Source of the DNA: JADFQT01 sp965216025
Lineage (GTDB): Bacteria > Chloroflexota > Dehalococcoidia > Lucifugimonadales > UBA3495
Direction of reading: 5' to 3'
Assembly: GCA_965216025.1 (NCBI GenBank)
Contig: CBDCEX010000018.1
Location: forward strand, 868,001 to 932,000
DNA length: 64,000 bases
The position numbers and the translations under genes were made by a program. This document shows positions 43,160 through 52,192 of the stretch, one piece after another. The first letter of the stretch is position 1; the number at the start of each line of letters is the position of its first letter. The notes beneath the pieces are model-generated. The model was not told the origin of the DNA, made no database searches, and was given only the letters and a program-made list of their open reading frames with translations.

Positions 43160-43343
43160 TGCTTTGGTCCTTTCTTACCTAAGTGAAGGGGCCCAGGCCG
43201 CGCTATTTCGGCTCTTGGGCCCCGGTTGAGCTCTGCTTGGTGTTTCTTAAACTGCCGGACCGGAGCTACTTCGAACCAGACCTTCTTGGCCGGCGAGTCC
43301 GGCTCCCTGAGATAGGCTGATTCCTGAGTGGGATCCCGGCTGC

Positions 43344-44876
43344 TTAACGGGCGATTTCCACGTTGCGGGTCTCCCGGATTACGGTCACTTTGATCTGCCC
43401 CGGAAAGACCAGATCCTGCTCCACTTTTTTAGCGATGTCTCTGGCCAGCGCCGCCGAGCTGACGTCGTCCACGTCCTCCGGCTTGACCATTACCCGCACC
43501 TCCCGTCCGGCCTGGATGGCGAAGGCCCGCTCCACGCCACCAAAGCTAATAGCAGCTTCCTCCAGATCCTGGAGGCGTTTTACGTACTGCCCCAGGGATT
43601 CCTTGCGGGCGCCGGGCCGGGCGGCGCTGATGGCATCGGCCGCCGCGACGATGAAGGACTCCATGGAGGAATGATCATCATCGTGGTGCTCCAAAATGCA
43701 CCGATAGGCATCATCGTTGATACCGTTCTTCTGGGCCAGGTCTGCCCCAATCTCGGCGTGGGGCCCGGATATTTCGTGGGTCAAGGATTTCCCCACGTCG
43801 TGGAGCAACCCACCCAGGGTAGCTATCTTTACATTGGCGCCTACTTCGGCCGCTATCATGCCCGATAGCAACCCAACTTCGATGGAATGTTTCAGTACGT
43901 TTTCACCGTAGCTGAACCGGTACTTGAGCCTCCCCAGATAGTAAATCAAGTCCGAATTGAGGCCGGTGACGCTGGTGTCGAAAGTTGCTTGCTCGCCGGC
44001 CTTCCGGATGGTCTGCTCTATATCTGTTTGGGCACGAACGACCATTTCTTCAATACGGGCGGGCTGAATTCTACCGTCGGCAATCAGCTTTTCTAAAGCC
44101 AGCCGGGCGATTTCACGCCGCACCGGATCGAAACATGAGATGGTTACCACTTCTGGCGTATCGTCTACTACGATGTCTACGCCGGTCATGGCTTCAAGGG
44201 CCCGAATATTGCGTCCCTCGCGACCGATAAGACGACCTTTCATGTCGTCGTTGGGCAGGGATACGACAGAAGTTGTGGTTTCCGAAACCACATCAGTAGC
44301 CAGACGGTTGATGGCTAATGTAAGAATACGGCGAGCATTTTCGTCCGCCGTGGCCTTATGCTCTCGTTCCAACTCGTAATACCGGCGAGACAGATCGTGC
44401 TTGGCTTCTTCCTCGCCCTGCCGCACGACCATGGCCCTGGCATCCGTAACAGTAAGAGCCGCCGTTGCCTCCAGGGTATGCAGGTGTTTGACCTTGAGCT
44501 CCTCCGCCTCATGGAGAGTTTCCTCCACCTTGCCTTGCTGTCGGGTCAGGTCGCCCTGCTGCTTTTCCAATGCTTCAGTCTTGGTCTCTAGGTGTTCCTC
44601 CCTCTGCTGGAACCTCCGCTCCAATCGAGTGAGCTCCTGACGTTGCTCTTTGATTTCCTGCTCCCCGGCGGTCCGGAGATTGAGGACCTCTTCCTGAGCA
44701 GTCAGAAGAACCTTTCGCTTCTCCTCCTCGGCCTGGCTTAAAACATCTTTGGCTTGTTCTTTAGCGTTTTCTACCCGCTTACCGTCTATTCTGGACCGGA
44801 GGAACAACCATAATGTTACTCCTATCCCTGTCATCCCTGCGGTCGCTAGGACGGTTAGGATGATGGTCATATCCAT
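43344..44876 (-). CDS. rny: Ribonuclease Y
   Basis: A 510-residue endoribonuclease initiating mRNA decay at the membrane. An N-terminal transmembrane helix (about 4-26) is followed by a long coiled coil (30-200), a KH domain (DDMKGRLIGREGRNIRALEAMTGVDIV) and an HD domain with HSIEVGLLSGMIA and GGLLHDVGKSLTHE holding the metal ligands. The C-terminus QIKVTVIRETRNVEIAR is canonical. It heads the rny-ymdB-PHP operon. Confidence 0.95.
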   Translation of the reverse strand: MDMTIILTVLATAGMTGIGVTLWLFLRSRIDGKRVENAKEQAKDVLSQAEEEKRKVLLTAQEEVLNLRTAGEQEIKEQRQELTRLERRFQQREEHLETKTEALEKQQGDLTRQQGKVEETLHEAEELKVKHLHTLEATAALTVTDARAMVVRQGEEEAKHDLSRRYYELEREHKATADENARRILTLAINRLATDVVSETTTSVVSLPNDDMKGRLIGREGRNIRALEAMTGVDIVVDDTPEVVTISCFDPVRREIARLALEKLIADGRIQPARIEEMVVRAQTDIEQTIRKAGEQATFDTSVTGLNSDLIYYLGRLKYRFSYGENVLKHSIEVGLLSGMIAAEVGANVKIATLGGLLHDVGKSLTHEISGPHAEIGADLAQKNGINDDAYRCILEHHDDDHSSMESFIVAAADAISAARPGARKESLGQYVKRLQDLEEAAISFGGVERAFAIQAGREVRVMVKPEDVDDVSSAALARDIAKKVEQDLVFPGQIKVTVIRETRNVEIAR

Positions 44877-44929
44877 CGTTTCACCTGCTCCTATCCGTCT
44901 ATGGTACCGCTCCGGAAGACCCAGTCTTC

Positions 44930-45052
44930 CTGCTAGTTATCGTACCGAGAACCCATCCGGGTGTCAAGGTAAATCCCCGCCCGCAGCCTCGGTCTGCTAG
45001 TTATCGTACCGAGAACCCATCCGGGTGTCAAGGTAAATCCCCGCCCGCAGCC
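44930..45052. repeat. Two direct 59-bp repeats upstream of rny
   Basis: A 59-bp sequence beginning CTGCTAGTTATCGTACCGAG occurs at 44930-44988 and again, apparently unchanged, at 44994-45052, a period of 64 bp. It lies in the 315-bp spacer between the divergent rny and dnaJ genes, so it may double a regulatory region of rny. Nothing else was seen there except the dnaJ promoter. Confidence 0.9.
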
Positions 45053-45099
45053 GGGGTGCGGCCGCCCCTAGTTAATGAAAAGACCAAGCCTAATTGGTA

Positions 45100-45128
45100 T
45101 TGTGACTACCGGACCGCTCCACTATAAT
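45100..45128 (+). promoter_or_regulatory. Sigma-70 promoter of dnaJ
   Basis: TTGTGA (45100-45105), exactly 17 bp, and a perfect TATAAT (45123-45128) lie about 64 bp before the dnaJ start. No CIRCE or HAIR heat-shock operator was recognised. Confidence 0.7.
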
Positions 45129-45191
45129 GAAACTATTAGTGGGTAAAATTTCATAATTGGCTACTAAACCAGCAATTATTGGCAGGCATAG

Positions 45192-46352
45192 ATGGCGAAG
45201 GCGGACTACTACGAAACCCTGGGAGTGTCCAGGCGGGACTCCGAAGAGGAAATCCGCAAGGCTTTCCGCAAAAAGGCTATGGAGTTCCACCCGGACCGAA
45301 ACAAGGCGCCCCACGCCGAGGAAAAATTTAAGGAAATCAATGAAGCTTACCAGGTATTGACCGACCCCAAAAAGCGATCTCAGTACGATCACTTGGGGCA
45401 TGCCGGGGTGAGCGGGGCCGGCGGCTTCGACCGTCCCTTCGACGGCTTCGACGTGTTCGGCGGCTTCGGCGATATATTCGACTCATTCTTTGGTGACGCT
45501 ACCGGCCGCCGTGCCAACCAGCCCCAGCGGGGTAGCGACTTGCAGCATAGGCTGGTACTGAAATTTGAAGAGGCGGTTTTCGGGGTCGAAAAAGAGGTGG
45601 AAATTACCCGAATAGAGCAGTGCCGGCGCTGCTCCGGCGCCGGCAACGAGCCGGGGAGCCAGGTTAATACATGCAGTACCTGCCGGGGAAAAGGTCAGGT
45701 GCGGCGAACCCAGCGGAGCCTGTTTGGGCAGTTCGCGCAAATTAGTACCTGTCCCACTTGCCAGGGTAAGGGCAGCGTCATCCAAACCCCTTGCCAAACC
45801 TGCCGGGGCGCTGGTATGGAGCGCCGCAAGCGGAAAACCGCCGTCACTATTCCCGCCGGAGTGCAGGGCGGAATGCAGGTCAGGCTCACCGGCGAAGGGG
45901 ATGTTGGCAGAAACAGCGGTCCAGCCGGCAACCTGTACATTCAAGTGGATGTTCGAAATCACGAACTTTTCACCCGGGAAGATTCCGATCTGTTTTACCG
46001 ATTGCCAGTGGACATGGCGGAGGCGGCGCTGGGGGTGGAGAAGGAGGTGCCGACGCTGGACGGCGGTATGGAAACGATCAAGGTTCCCCAGGGTACTCAG
46101 CCCGGGTCCGAGTTCCGGATTAGGGGGAAGGGAGTCCCTCACCTGAATAGCAGCCGCCGTGGTGATCTCAGGGTGCTGGTGGACCTGCAGGTTCCGCGCA
46201 ACCTGAATGCCCATCAGCGTAAGCTGCTGGAAGAGCTGGCTAATTCCCTGGCCGTCAACGGTAGGGGCAAGGAACCACCGGAAGAAGATGGTGATGATGA
46301 GGACGACAGCGATAAGGGATTGTTTGATCGGTTGAAGGGCGCCTTCAGCTAG
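45192..46352 (+). CDS. dnaJ: Chaperone protein DnaJ
   Basis: A 386-residue type I Hsp40 co-chaperone that stimulates DnaK. The J domain has the HPD triad in EFHPDRNK (about residues 32-39). A Gly/Phe-rich region follows (about 75-110). Four zinc-binding CxxCxGxG motifs are CRRCSGAG, CSTCRGKG, CPTCQGKG and CQTCRGAG. C-terminal substrate domains and an acidic tail (EEDGDDEDDSD) complete it. dnaK and grpE are not nearby. Confidence 0.96.
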   Translation: MAKADYYETLGVSRRDSEEEIRKAFRKKAMEFHPDRNKAPHAEEKFKEINEAYQVLTDPKKRSQYDHLGHAGVSGAGGFDRPFDGFDVFGGFGDIFDSFFGDATGRRANQPQRGSDLQHRLVLKFEEAVFGVEKEVEITRIEQCRRCSGAGNEPGSQVNTCSTCRGKGQVRRTQRSLFGQFAQISTCPTCQGKGSVIQTPCQTCRGAGMERRKRKTAVTIPAGVQGGMQVRLTGEGDVGRNSGPAGNLYIQVDVRNHELFTREDSDLFYRLPVDMAEAALGVEKEVPTLDGGMETIKVPQGTQPGSEFRIRGKGVPHLNSSRRGDLRVLVDLQVPRNLNAHQRKLLEELANSLAVNGRGKEPPEEDGDDEDDSDKGLFDRLKGAFS

Positions 46353-46572
46353 TACATCGTCCAGTTCGTTTTGATGAATCGGTCCACCCCCATCCTAGCC
46401 TTCCTCCTCGATGGGGAAGGGACTGGTCCTCTCCCCCTTGACGGGTGAGAGTTAGAGTGGGGGTGAGGTCGTATGCATCAGTTTCAGTAGGTTGCTGCGC
46501 TAGGTGGCCCGTAAGCGTCATTGGATCTTACAAGTATGGAACTTTGGTCAAGGTTCAGTAATATCAGCGAGT

Positions 46573-46605
46573 AAAAACCCGGGAGCTTCCGCTCGCCGGG
46601 TTTTT
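46573..46605 (+). terminator. Intrinsic terminator
   Basis: AAAAACCCGG pairs with CCGGGTTTTT (46596-46605) around an inner GAGC/GCTC stem, followed by T-rich sequence. It lies about 220 bp behind dnaJ and 28 bp before prmA. The rest of the 280-bp spacer contains an imperfect CTCTCCCCCTTGACGGG-type palindrome. Confidence 0.75.
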
Positions 46606-46633
46606 GTTTGGTTACCTTTCATCTGGAGGATTA

Positions 46634-47497
46634 ATGACCTGGCACGAAATTAGCATTACGGTGCCTTTCGAATACGTGGAGCCCATATCCTATCTGTTCG
46701 ATCGCTACGGACACGGGATGTCCATGGAGACCCTAGGAACCAACGAGGTTCTCTTGAGAACCTATTTACCCTCGACTTCCCGTCAGCGCTTGGCCCACAT
46801 CGAGGTCGGCGTAAAATTGGTCAGCATCCTCCAGCCGCTGGGAGATCTGCAGGTAGACCCGCTGGAAGACGACCAGGACTGGCAGAACGCCTGGAAATCC
46901 CACTTCAGCCTGCTCAAGCTGGGCCGGCATCTGGTCATCAAGCCCTCCTGGATTGATTACGAGCCTGAGCCGGAGGATCGAGTGATTGACCTGGACCCCG
47001 GATTGGCCTTTGGCACCGGATATCACCCTACCACTTACACTTGCCTGGAGGTTTTGGAGCGCTTGTTGCATCCCGGAGCGGCGGTGCTGGACCTGGGCAC
47101 CGGCTCCGGCATCCTGACCATAGCGGCGATCAAGCTGGGAGCCGGCGAGGTGCTGGCTCTGGATACCGACCCGATAGCGGTTAAGGCGGCCCGGCAAAAT
47201 TTTCAGCGGTCGGAGCTGGGCGAGAAAGTAACGGTAGCCCAGGGCTCCCTTCCCCACCGGCTGGCAGTGGAGGGGCACTACGACCTGGCGCTGGCCAACA
47301 TTTCCGCCCGAGCCATCAAAGAGCGGGCTGAGTCCTTATTGCCGGTGCTGGGCCCGGGGGGGAAATTAATTGCTTCCGGAATAATTGATGAACAGAGGCC
47401 GGTGGCGGAAGAAGCGTTACTAGAGGCAGGATTCGTTATAGAGGAGGTTTGTTCTCGGGAAGACTGGGTCACCCTGATCTGCTCCCCCGGCAAATAA
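46634..47497 (+). CDS. prmA: Ribosomal protein L11 methyltransferase
   Basis: A 287-residue SAM-dependent enzyme trimethylating ribosomal protein L11. The N-terminal substrate domain is MTWHEISITVPFEYVEPISY; the SAM motif I is VLDLGTGSGILTIAAIKLGA, preceded by LDPGLAFGTGYHPTTYTCLE, and the catalytic-region signature is DLALANISARAI. The ATG at 46634 follows GGAGGA; an upstream in-frame start has no family support. It often neighbours dnaJ in bacteria, as here. Confidence 0.93.
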   Translation: MTWHEISITVPFEYVEPISYLFDRYGHGMSMETLGTNEVLLRTYLPSTSRQRLAHIEVGVKLVSILQPLGDLQVDPLEDDQDWQNAWKSHFSLLKLGRHLVIKPSWIDYEPEPEDRVIDLDPGLAFGTGYHPTTYTCLEVLERLLHPGAAVLDLGTGSGILTIAAIKLGAGEVLALDTDPIAVKAARQNFQRSELGEKVTVAQGSLPHRLAVEGHYDLALANISARAIKERAESLLPVLGPGGKLIASGIIDEQRPVAEEALLEAGFVIEEVCSREDWVTLICSPGK

Positions 47498-47587
47498 CTC
47501 ACGCAAGAAAGCCGGGGCAAGCGGGTTTAGGAAACTGAATTCATCCTCTGGGCAAGGTTGGCAGAGGTATGGAATTCTTGGCGTTTA

Positions 47588-48466
47588 TTAAAGCCCCTGC
47601 CAGTAGCGCCGCCCCTCCAAGCGAACTATCTTCCCGAACCCGGGCGCCGGGAAGTGGCATGCCGCTACCGTAATACCTTCCTGCTCCAATCGGTCGAAAA
47701 AGTCCCGGCGGGTCCGGTTTGCTTGCGGCTGATCCATTTCAAAAGCGAAATGCCAATCGTTTTCGGTAACTTGAGCTGGATGAACGGCCACGTCTCCAAG
47801 GATCACGGCCCGTTCTCCACCAGAATTAATGAGGAGGCTCATGTGACCCGGTGTATGGCCTGGTGTAGGTATGGCAGTTACTTCGCTGGTCAGAGGCTGC
47901 TCGCCCGTTAAGAGGTCTAGAACCTCCAGGCTCTCCAGCGACCCTAGCGTCTCGTTCCAAAAGGAGAAGGGGAAAATGTCTTGGACCTCCTGGCTGGCGA
48001 AGGCGTCCCAGTCGGCTTGGTGAACCACATATCTGGCCCCAGAGAAGGTGGCTCTTGGCTGGTTCCCTTCTTGGCTCAGGTTATAACCCACGTGGTCCGG
48101 ATGGAGATGAGTGAAGAAAACGGTGGTCACATCCCCAGGGGTTACTCCGGCTGTCTGTAATTCGGTCAGCAGGTTGCCATCCACACCATTGTTGAGAGTG
48201 CTTACCATACCTGGATTGCTAGTGCTGCTCCCAACACCGGTGTTAAGCAAAATGATCTGGCCCTCAGACCGAATCAAATACCCACCCCAATGAACGCGCC
48301 AGGTAGTTGGCCCGCTGAAAACCTCAGGGTAGCGTTCTTGGTACTGCGCCCAAGCCTCTGCCGGAGCGTTCGGGGATAGGTCCGTCAGAGGGAAAGGGAA
48401 ATCTACTGCGCCGTCATCTATGCCCAAGATTTCGACGTTGCCTACCGTAAGCTTACCTTCAGCCAC
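47588..48466 (-). CDS. MBL-fold metallo-hydrolase
   Basis: A 292-residue metallo-beta-lactamase-fold protein of the quorum-lactonase-like group. The metal motif is FFTHLHPDHVGYN (HxHxDH), with further ligands in PTPGHTPGHMSLL and VILGDVAVHP and a C-terminal AACHFPAPGFG. The layout resembles AHL lactonase or related hydrolases; substrate cannot be assigned. No signal peptide. It stands alone, convergent with prmA. The 260 bp upstream of it hold nothing recognisable. Confidence 0.85.
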   Translation of the reverse strand: MAEGKLTVGNVEILGIDDGAVDFPFPLTDLSPNAPAEAWAQYQERYPEVFSGPTTWRVHWGGYLIRSEGQIILLNTGVGSSTSNPGMVSTLNNGVDGNLLTELQTAGVTPGDVTTVFFTHLHPDHVGYNLSQEGNQPRATFSGARYVVHQADWDAFASQEVQDIFPFSFWNETLGSLESLEVLDLLTGEQPLTSEVTAIPTPGHTPGHMSLLINSGGERAVILGDVAVHPAQVTENDWHFAFEMDQPQANRTRRDFFDRLEQEGITVAACHFPAPGFGKIVRLEGRRYWQGL

Positions 48467-48727
48467 GGGTCACCTCCTCCGCCAGAAATGTTTTGATACG
48501 AGGACTGGATTACTGTAGGCTGATGAAGAAGAAGTTGCTGGGGTTAACCCGCTGGTTGGTCTTGCGTAATTAATCTGGATTTAGCAGAACCGAATGGCGT
48601 CCTGGAGTACCGGACGCACTGAGATGCCCAGAACTATAAAAGGGTTTCCTGAGACCGTCAACAGCTTGGGAGTTTCATTGGCTCGGGCCGGCTGGCTCGA
48701 GCTGCCAAACTCCTGGAGCCGGCAACC

Positions 48728-49654
48728 CTATATGGGGAAATCCAAATAACGCTCGCCGGTGTCCGGCAGCAAGGTCACCACGGTCTTTCCGGGTCCCAGG
48801 TCCTCGGCTATCTGAATTGCCGCCAAGACGTTGGCGCCCGAGGATATTCCGGCCAACAGACCTTCCTCTCGGGCCAGCCGTAACGCCATCTCGTTGGCCT
48901 GGCTGTCGCTGACCCGGGTTACCGAATCGATAATGGCGCTGTCCAGCAGGGGAGGGACGAAATCCGGGCCGATTCCCGGTATCATGTGCCGTCCTGGCTG
49001 CCCGCCACTGAGAATTGGGGAGTTCGCGGGCTCTACCGCTACGACTTGAACCGACGGGTTAGATTCTTTCAATCTCCGCCCTACGCCAATTAGGGTGGCG
49101 CCTGTTCCCACTCCAGAAACAAACCCATCCACCGTACTGCCTACGGCTTGTAGAATCTCTGCCGCGGTGTAGGAATAGTGGACCTCTACCGCTTCAGGAT
49201 TGCGAAAAAAGTCCAGCAGTAATGCCCCTTCGCCTGAGCTGGCCCCGGAGCTGGCTAAAGTTTCCGCACCCCGCATGGCTCCTGCCATCCCGCCGCTGGG
49301 CGAGGTCAGCTGAACGTCGACACCGTACCGTTGCAGCAGCCTCCGGTGGTTCAACGGAGCGTTACTGGGCATGAATATGGTGAGTCGGTAACCCTTGGCC
49401 GCGGCCACCATTGCCAGGGCTACTCCGCTGTTGCCGCTGGTCGCGTAGACCAGATGCCCCCCCGGGGTTATTTGACCACGGGTTTCGGCTTCTTCCACCA
49501 GGGCCAGGGCGACCCGGTCTTTGACGCTGCCGCTGGGGTTGTGGTTCTCCAGCTTAACTAGGACAGCGGCGGAACCGGCGGGCACCACCCGGTTTAATGG
49601 GAGAAGCGGCGTGCGACCGACCAGATCCAGGATATTTTGGTACAAGCGGCTCAT
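48728..49654 (-). CDS. Cysteine synthase family protein
   Basis: A 308-residue PLP-dependent fold-type II enzyme. The PLP lysine is in SGSVKDRVA near residue 45, and the phosphate-binding loop is GVGTGATLIGVG. The substrate loop reads TSGNSG instead of TSGNTG. The end LLPDTGERYLDFPI is of the O-acetylserine sulfhydrylase/CysK type (usually ERYLST). This may be a true cysteine synthase or a related beta-replacement enzyme. It differs clearly from the CysM at 11.5 kb. Confidence 0.85.
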   Translation of the reverse strand: MSRLYQNILDLVGRTPLLPLNRVVPAGSAAVLVKLENHNPSGSVKDRVALALVEEAETRGQITPGGHLVYATSGNSGVALAMVAAAKGYRLTIFMPSNAPLNHRRLLQRYGVDVQLTSPSGGMAGAMRGAETLASSGASSGEGALLLDFFRNPEAVEVHYSYTAAEILQAVGSTVDGFVSGVGTGATLIGVGRRLKESNPSVQVVAVEPANSPILSGGQPGRHMIPGIGPDFVPPLLDSAIIDSVTRVSDSQANEMALRLAREEGLLAGISSGANVLAAIQIAEDLGPGKTVVTLLPDTGERYLDFPI

Positions 49655-49848
49655 AGAAGCTGGGTCACCTTTGCGGCGATGAGGACGAGGCAGTTTGGCA
49701 TAACTGTCGCGCCAGCGTCAACTGAGCTGTCGGGCGAGCCGTCAGGGCTGGACTGTCCCCTGGTTATCCGCAGCGGACGGACCCAGTTGCTTCTGTATCC
49801 AGCCACCTCCGGGTGGCCCCGAAGCAGGGCTTTTCGTTTCTCCTTACT

Positions 49849-49946
49849 GTCATTGCGAGCCCTTCGGCGGCGCTCAGGATAAACTCCGCGAAGCAATCTC
49901 CTCTAACCCCCGTGAGATTGCTTCGGGCCTGCGGCCCTCGCAATGA
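49849..49946. repeat. GTCATTGCGAG/CTCGCAATGAC repeat pair
   Basis: A 98-bp member of the dispersed family with internal GCGAAGCAATCTCC and GAGATTGCTTCGGG. It almost matches the right half of the element at 27.9-28.0 kb (GGGCCTGCGGCCCTCGCAAT). It lies in the 415-bp spacer between the cysteine-synthase homologue and the kinase gene; a weak TATACT at 50004-50009 may be the kinase promoter. Confidence 0.7.
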
Positions 49947-50069
49947 CAATCGAAAGACCCGGTGGTCCGATGGGTCCCCGCTCGCCACGCTTCAGTTTGA
50001 TGCTATACTCTACTGGATTTACGGTCCTGGATTTAAGCATCTACGAGCGCTGGGACTAAGCAGGGTTTG

Positions 50070-51107
50070 ATGCAGCTAGTAACGTTGGACCGGTATGAAA
50101 TTATCGGGTTGCTGGGCACCGGCGCCGACTATGAGGTGCGGGCTGCCGTGGATCGGGAGTCTGGGCAGCAGGTGGTGTTGAAGCGGCCGGTTCCCCAGGT
50201 CATCATCAGACAGATGCATGGTCCTATAGAAAGTCGAACCGACCGGACCTTGCAGACTTATGAGGAGCTGGCCGGCCGGGTGCCACGGCTCTCTCCTTTG
50301 CTTGGCTACACTGAGCGAGCCAGTCATGCCGCTTTCTACGGCGATGAGGTGGCTCCAGAATACCGGGTCATGGTTTTTGCCAGGGCTCCGGGAATCCCGC
50401 TAGTAGGGGATGTTCGAGCCCGAATCCTTAGGGTGCCTATAGGGCTGGGGCAGAACCTATTCGCGCTTTTCCCCCTGGTGCAGCCTCAAAAGCTTTCCCC
50501 GGGTGAAGATGGCTGGCCGGTGCAGCGGCAGCTCTTGGATTTGGAGGAGCAGTTTTACCTGTCTGGCCGGGTCTTGCTGGACCTGGGTCCCCAGAACGTT
50601 TTTTACCAGCCGGCCACTGGGGCCATAACCGTCATTGATTCCGGAGATCAGGTTGCCGTTGGCGAAGAACCGGCCTCCAGGAGCAGGCGTTGGCGAGACA
50701 TTCACGATTTCTACCTGGAAATGCTCAAATTTTATACTACTCCCCAGGACCCGCCGGACCAGGTCAGCGGGTATAGGGATGCCTACGGGTTGCGGCCGGT
50801 GATAACCTTGGAGGAGGAATTAGAGGAGATGTCCCGGCGGCTGAGCGGCAAAACCGAGCCAGCGGCCAAGGCGATGCTGGACCTTATCGCCAGAGTCGGG
50901 CAGCGGGATTATGGAGATTTTTCCGACTTCCGCCGCGACCTGATTGCCTATTTAGAGGAAGTTAGAATCCGGTACCAAGCTCTACCCGAACTGCCCCAGG
51001 CCCGGCAGGCTTGGTTCGAGGCTCTCGAATTGCTGCGGGCCGATCCCTGGAAGAAGTATGATTTCGATGCCGAAGTGGAGTTCCGAGGATTCAGCGCCGC
51101 GGAATGA
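50070..51107 (+). CDS. Protein-kinase-like protein
   Basis: A 345-residue soluble protein with a eukaryotic-type kinase fold in reduced form. The N-terminal YEIIGLLGTGADYEVRAA is the glycine-loop region and VVLKRP gives the ATP lysine. The catalytic loop appears as VLLDLGPQNVF (for HRDLKPENI, Asp and Asn kept) and the metal motif as VIDSGD (for DFG). It is followed after 78 bp by a PP2C-type phosphatase gene, which suggests a Ser/Thr phospho-switch. The substrates are unknown, and pseudokinase status is possible. Confidence 0.72.
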   Translation: MQLVTLDRYEIIGLLGTGADYEVRAAVDRESGQQVVLKRPVPQVIIRQMHGPIESRTDRTLQTYEELAGRVPRLSPLLGYTERASHAAFYGDEVAPEYRVMVFARAPGIPLVGDVRARILRVPIGLGQNLFALFPLVQPQKLSPGEDGWPVQRQLLDLEEQFYLSGRVLLDLGPQNVFYQPATGAITVIDSGDQVAVGEEPASRSRRWRDIHDFYLEMLKFYTTPQDPPDQVSGYRDAYGLRPVITLEEELEEMSRRLSGKTEPAAKAMLDLIARVGQRDYGDFSDFRRDLIAYLEEVRIRYQALPELPQARQAWFEALELLRADPWKKYDFDAEVEFRGFSAAE

Positions 51108-51185
51108 AACGCCGGGTCCAACATGGCGCCCTCCCGATGGGATTTTAGGCTAAACACTATATTTTGCAGGCAAAGGAACACGAGT

Positions 51186-51866
51186 ATGCTGGCAAGCACC
51201 TACGCTACTTTACAGGACAATTCGACCCACGGCGAAGATTCCTTCCTGGTTAGGGAGCTGGGAGGGGGCAACTTCTTGGACGTGGTTCTAGATGGTGTAA
51301 CCGGCCACGGCGGTGGCGAGGCAAGCCAGGGAGTAGCGGGTGCTCTTGAGACCGCCTCCATAGCATCTGCTGAAGATCTGGTAGCGGTGTTGGAGGATCA
51401 AAACGCGGAGTTTTTCCAAGTAGGTGGCGGACGATTTCTGCTGACTACCATCACTGTAGCATTGATGCTGGATGGGAAGGTACACGTCATCCATGCCGGC
51501 GACAGCCCCTTCTATCACATTCAGGCAGACTCTTTCCAGCAGCTTGCCGGGCGTATTGGTGGCTTGCTGCGTCCTGGGGCCAACAAGGTTCTTGGTGCCG
51601 CGGAAGAATTGAGCCTTAGTAGTGTCGAGATCACCGTGGCGGAGGGCGATCGTCTGCTGCTGGCCACCGACGGCATTAGCGACAATCTTCCCACCGCCGA
51701 GCTGGTGCAGGCAGTACGGGATGCCGCAACTCCCGACGAAGCCGCTAGCCGGATTAAAAGCATGGTCGAAACCCGATTAGAGCATGGGTTGGTCCCCGAG
51801 CAGTTGGGAGGACGATACCGTCACGATGACCAGACTGCCATCTTGCGGTTTTTCGGCAGTTCCTGA
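51186..51866 (+). CDS. PP2C-family protein phosphatase
   Basis: A 226-residue Mg/Mn-dependent phosphatase. PP2C motifs are GEDSFLV, DGVTGHGGGEAS (canonical DGMGGHxxGE), IHAGDSPFYHI, LLLATDGISDNLP and DDQTAIL, giving all main metal aspartates. It is placed just after the kinase-like gene and is its likely antagonist. The ATG at 51186 is chosen since homology begins there. No membrane segment. Confidence 0.85.
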   Translation: MLASTYATLQDNSTHGEDSFLVRELGGGNFLDVVLDGVTGHGGGEASQGVAGALETASIASAEDLVAVLEDQNAEFFQVGGGRFLLTTITVALMLDGKVHVIHAGDSPFYHIQADSFQQLAGRIGGLLRPGANKVLGAAEELSLSSVEITVAEGDRLLLATDGISDNLPTAELVQAVRDAATPDEAASRIKSMVETRLEHGLVPEQLGGRYRHDDQTAILRFFGSS

Positions 51867-51917
51867 CGGGTGCACCTTAATCGCATCTTGGTCCCGACTT
51901 TAGCTGATGACACAATG

Positions 51918-52055
51918 TATTCGACTTCCGTTCGCCCTGAGGCTCTCGAAGGGCGGCGGTGGAAGTCGTCCGTTCATGGTTCGACGGGCTCACCACGAAC
52001 GGGTTGTGCGCACCAATCAGCCTCACCACGTACGGACTGCCCTCAAAGGCATGAA
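51918..52055. repeat. Dispersed CCTGAGG/CACCACGAACGG repeat block
   Basis: GTTCGCCCTGAGGCTCTCGA and GTTCGACGGGCTCACCACGA-type segments recur in variants at 11.38-11.45 and 27.87-27.93 kb. The block fills most of the spacer between the phosphatase gene and ino1 and has no coding capacity. Confidence 0.55.
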
Positions 52056-52110
52056 AGCTGCCTATGCTTGCTTTAGGTGCGGTAAACCCTGGTGTCACAC
52101 GGGGTTCTTC

Positions 52111-52139
52111 TTGTTAGACCAAACCGAAACTGTTACAAT
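52111..52139 (+). promoter_or_regulatory. Sigma-70 promoter of the inositol-lipid cluster
   Basis: TTGTTA (52111-52116), a 17-bp spacer and TACAAT (52134-52139) lie 54 bp before the ino1 start. Confidence 0.65.
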
Positions 52140-52192
52140 TCAGCCGCTCCGCGCCCCTGGAGGGTCATGGTAGCCAAGGCAGGAAAAGGAAA

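Noticed and set aside
44930..45052. CRISPR-like array
   Set aside because: Only two units exist, separated by 5 bp, with no spacer structure or cas gene.
45061..45191. CIRCE or HAIR heat-shock operator before dnaJ
   Set aside because: Neither TTAGCACTC-N9-GAGTGCTAA nor CTTGAGT-N7-ACTCAAG is present.
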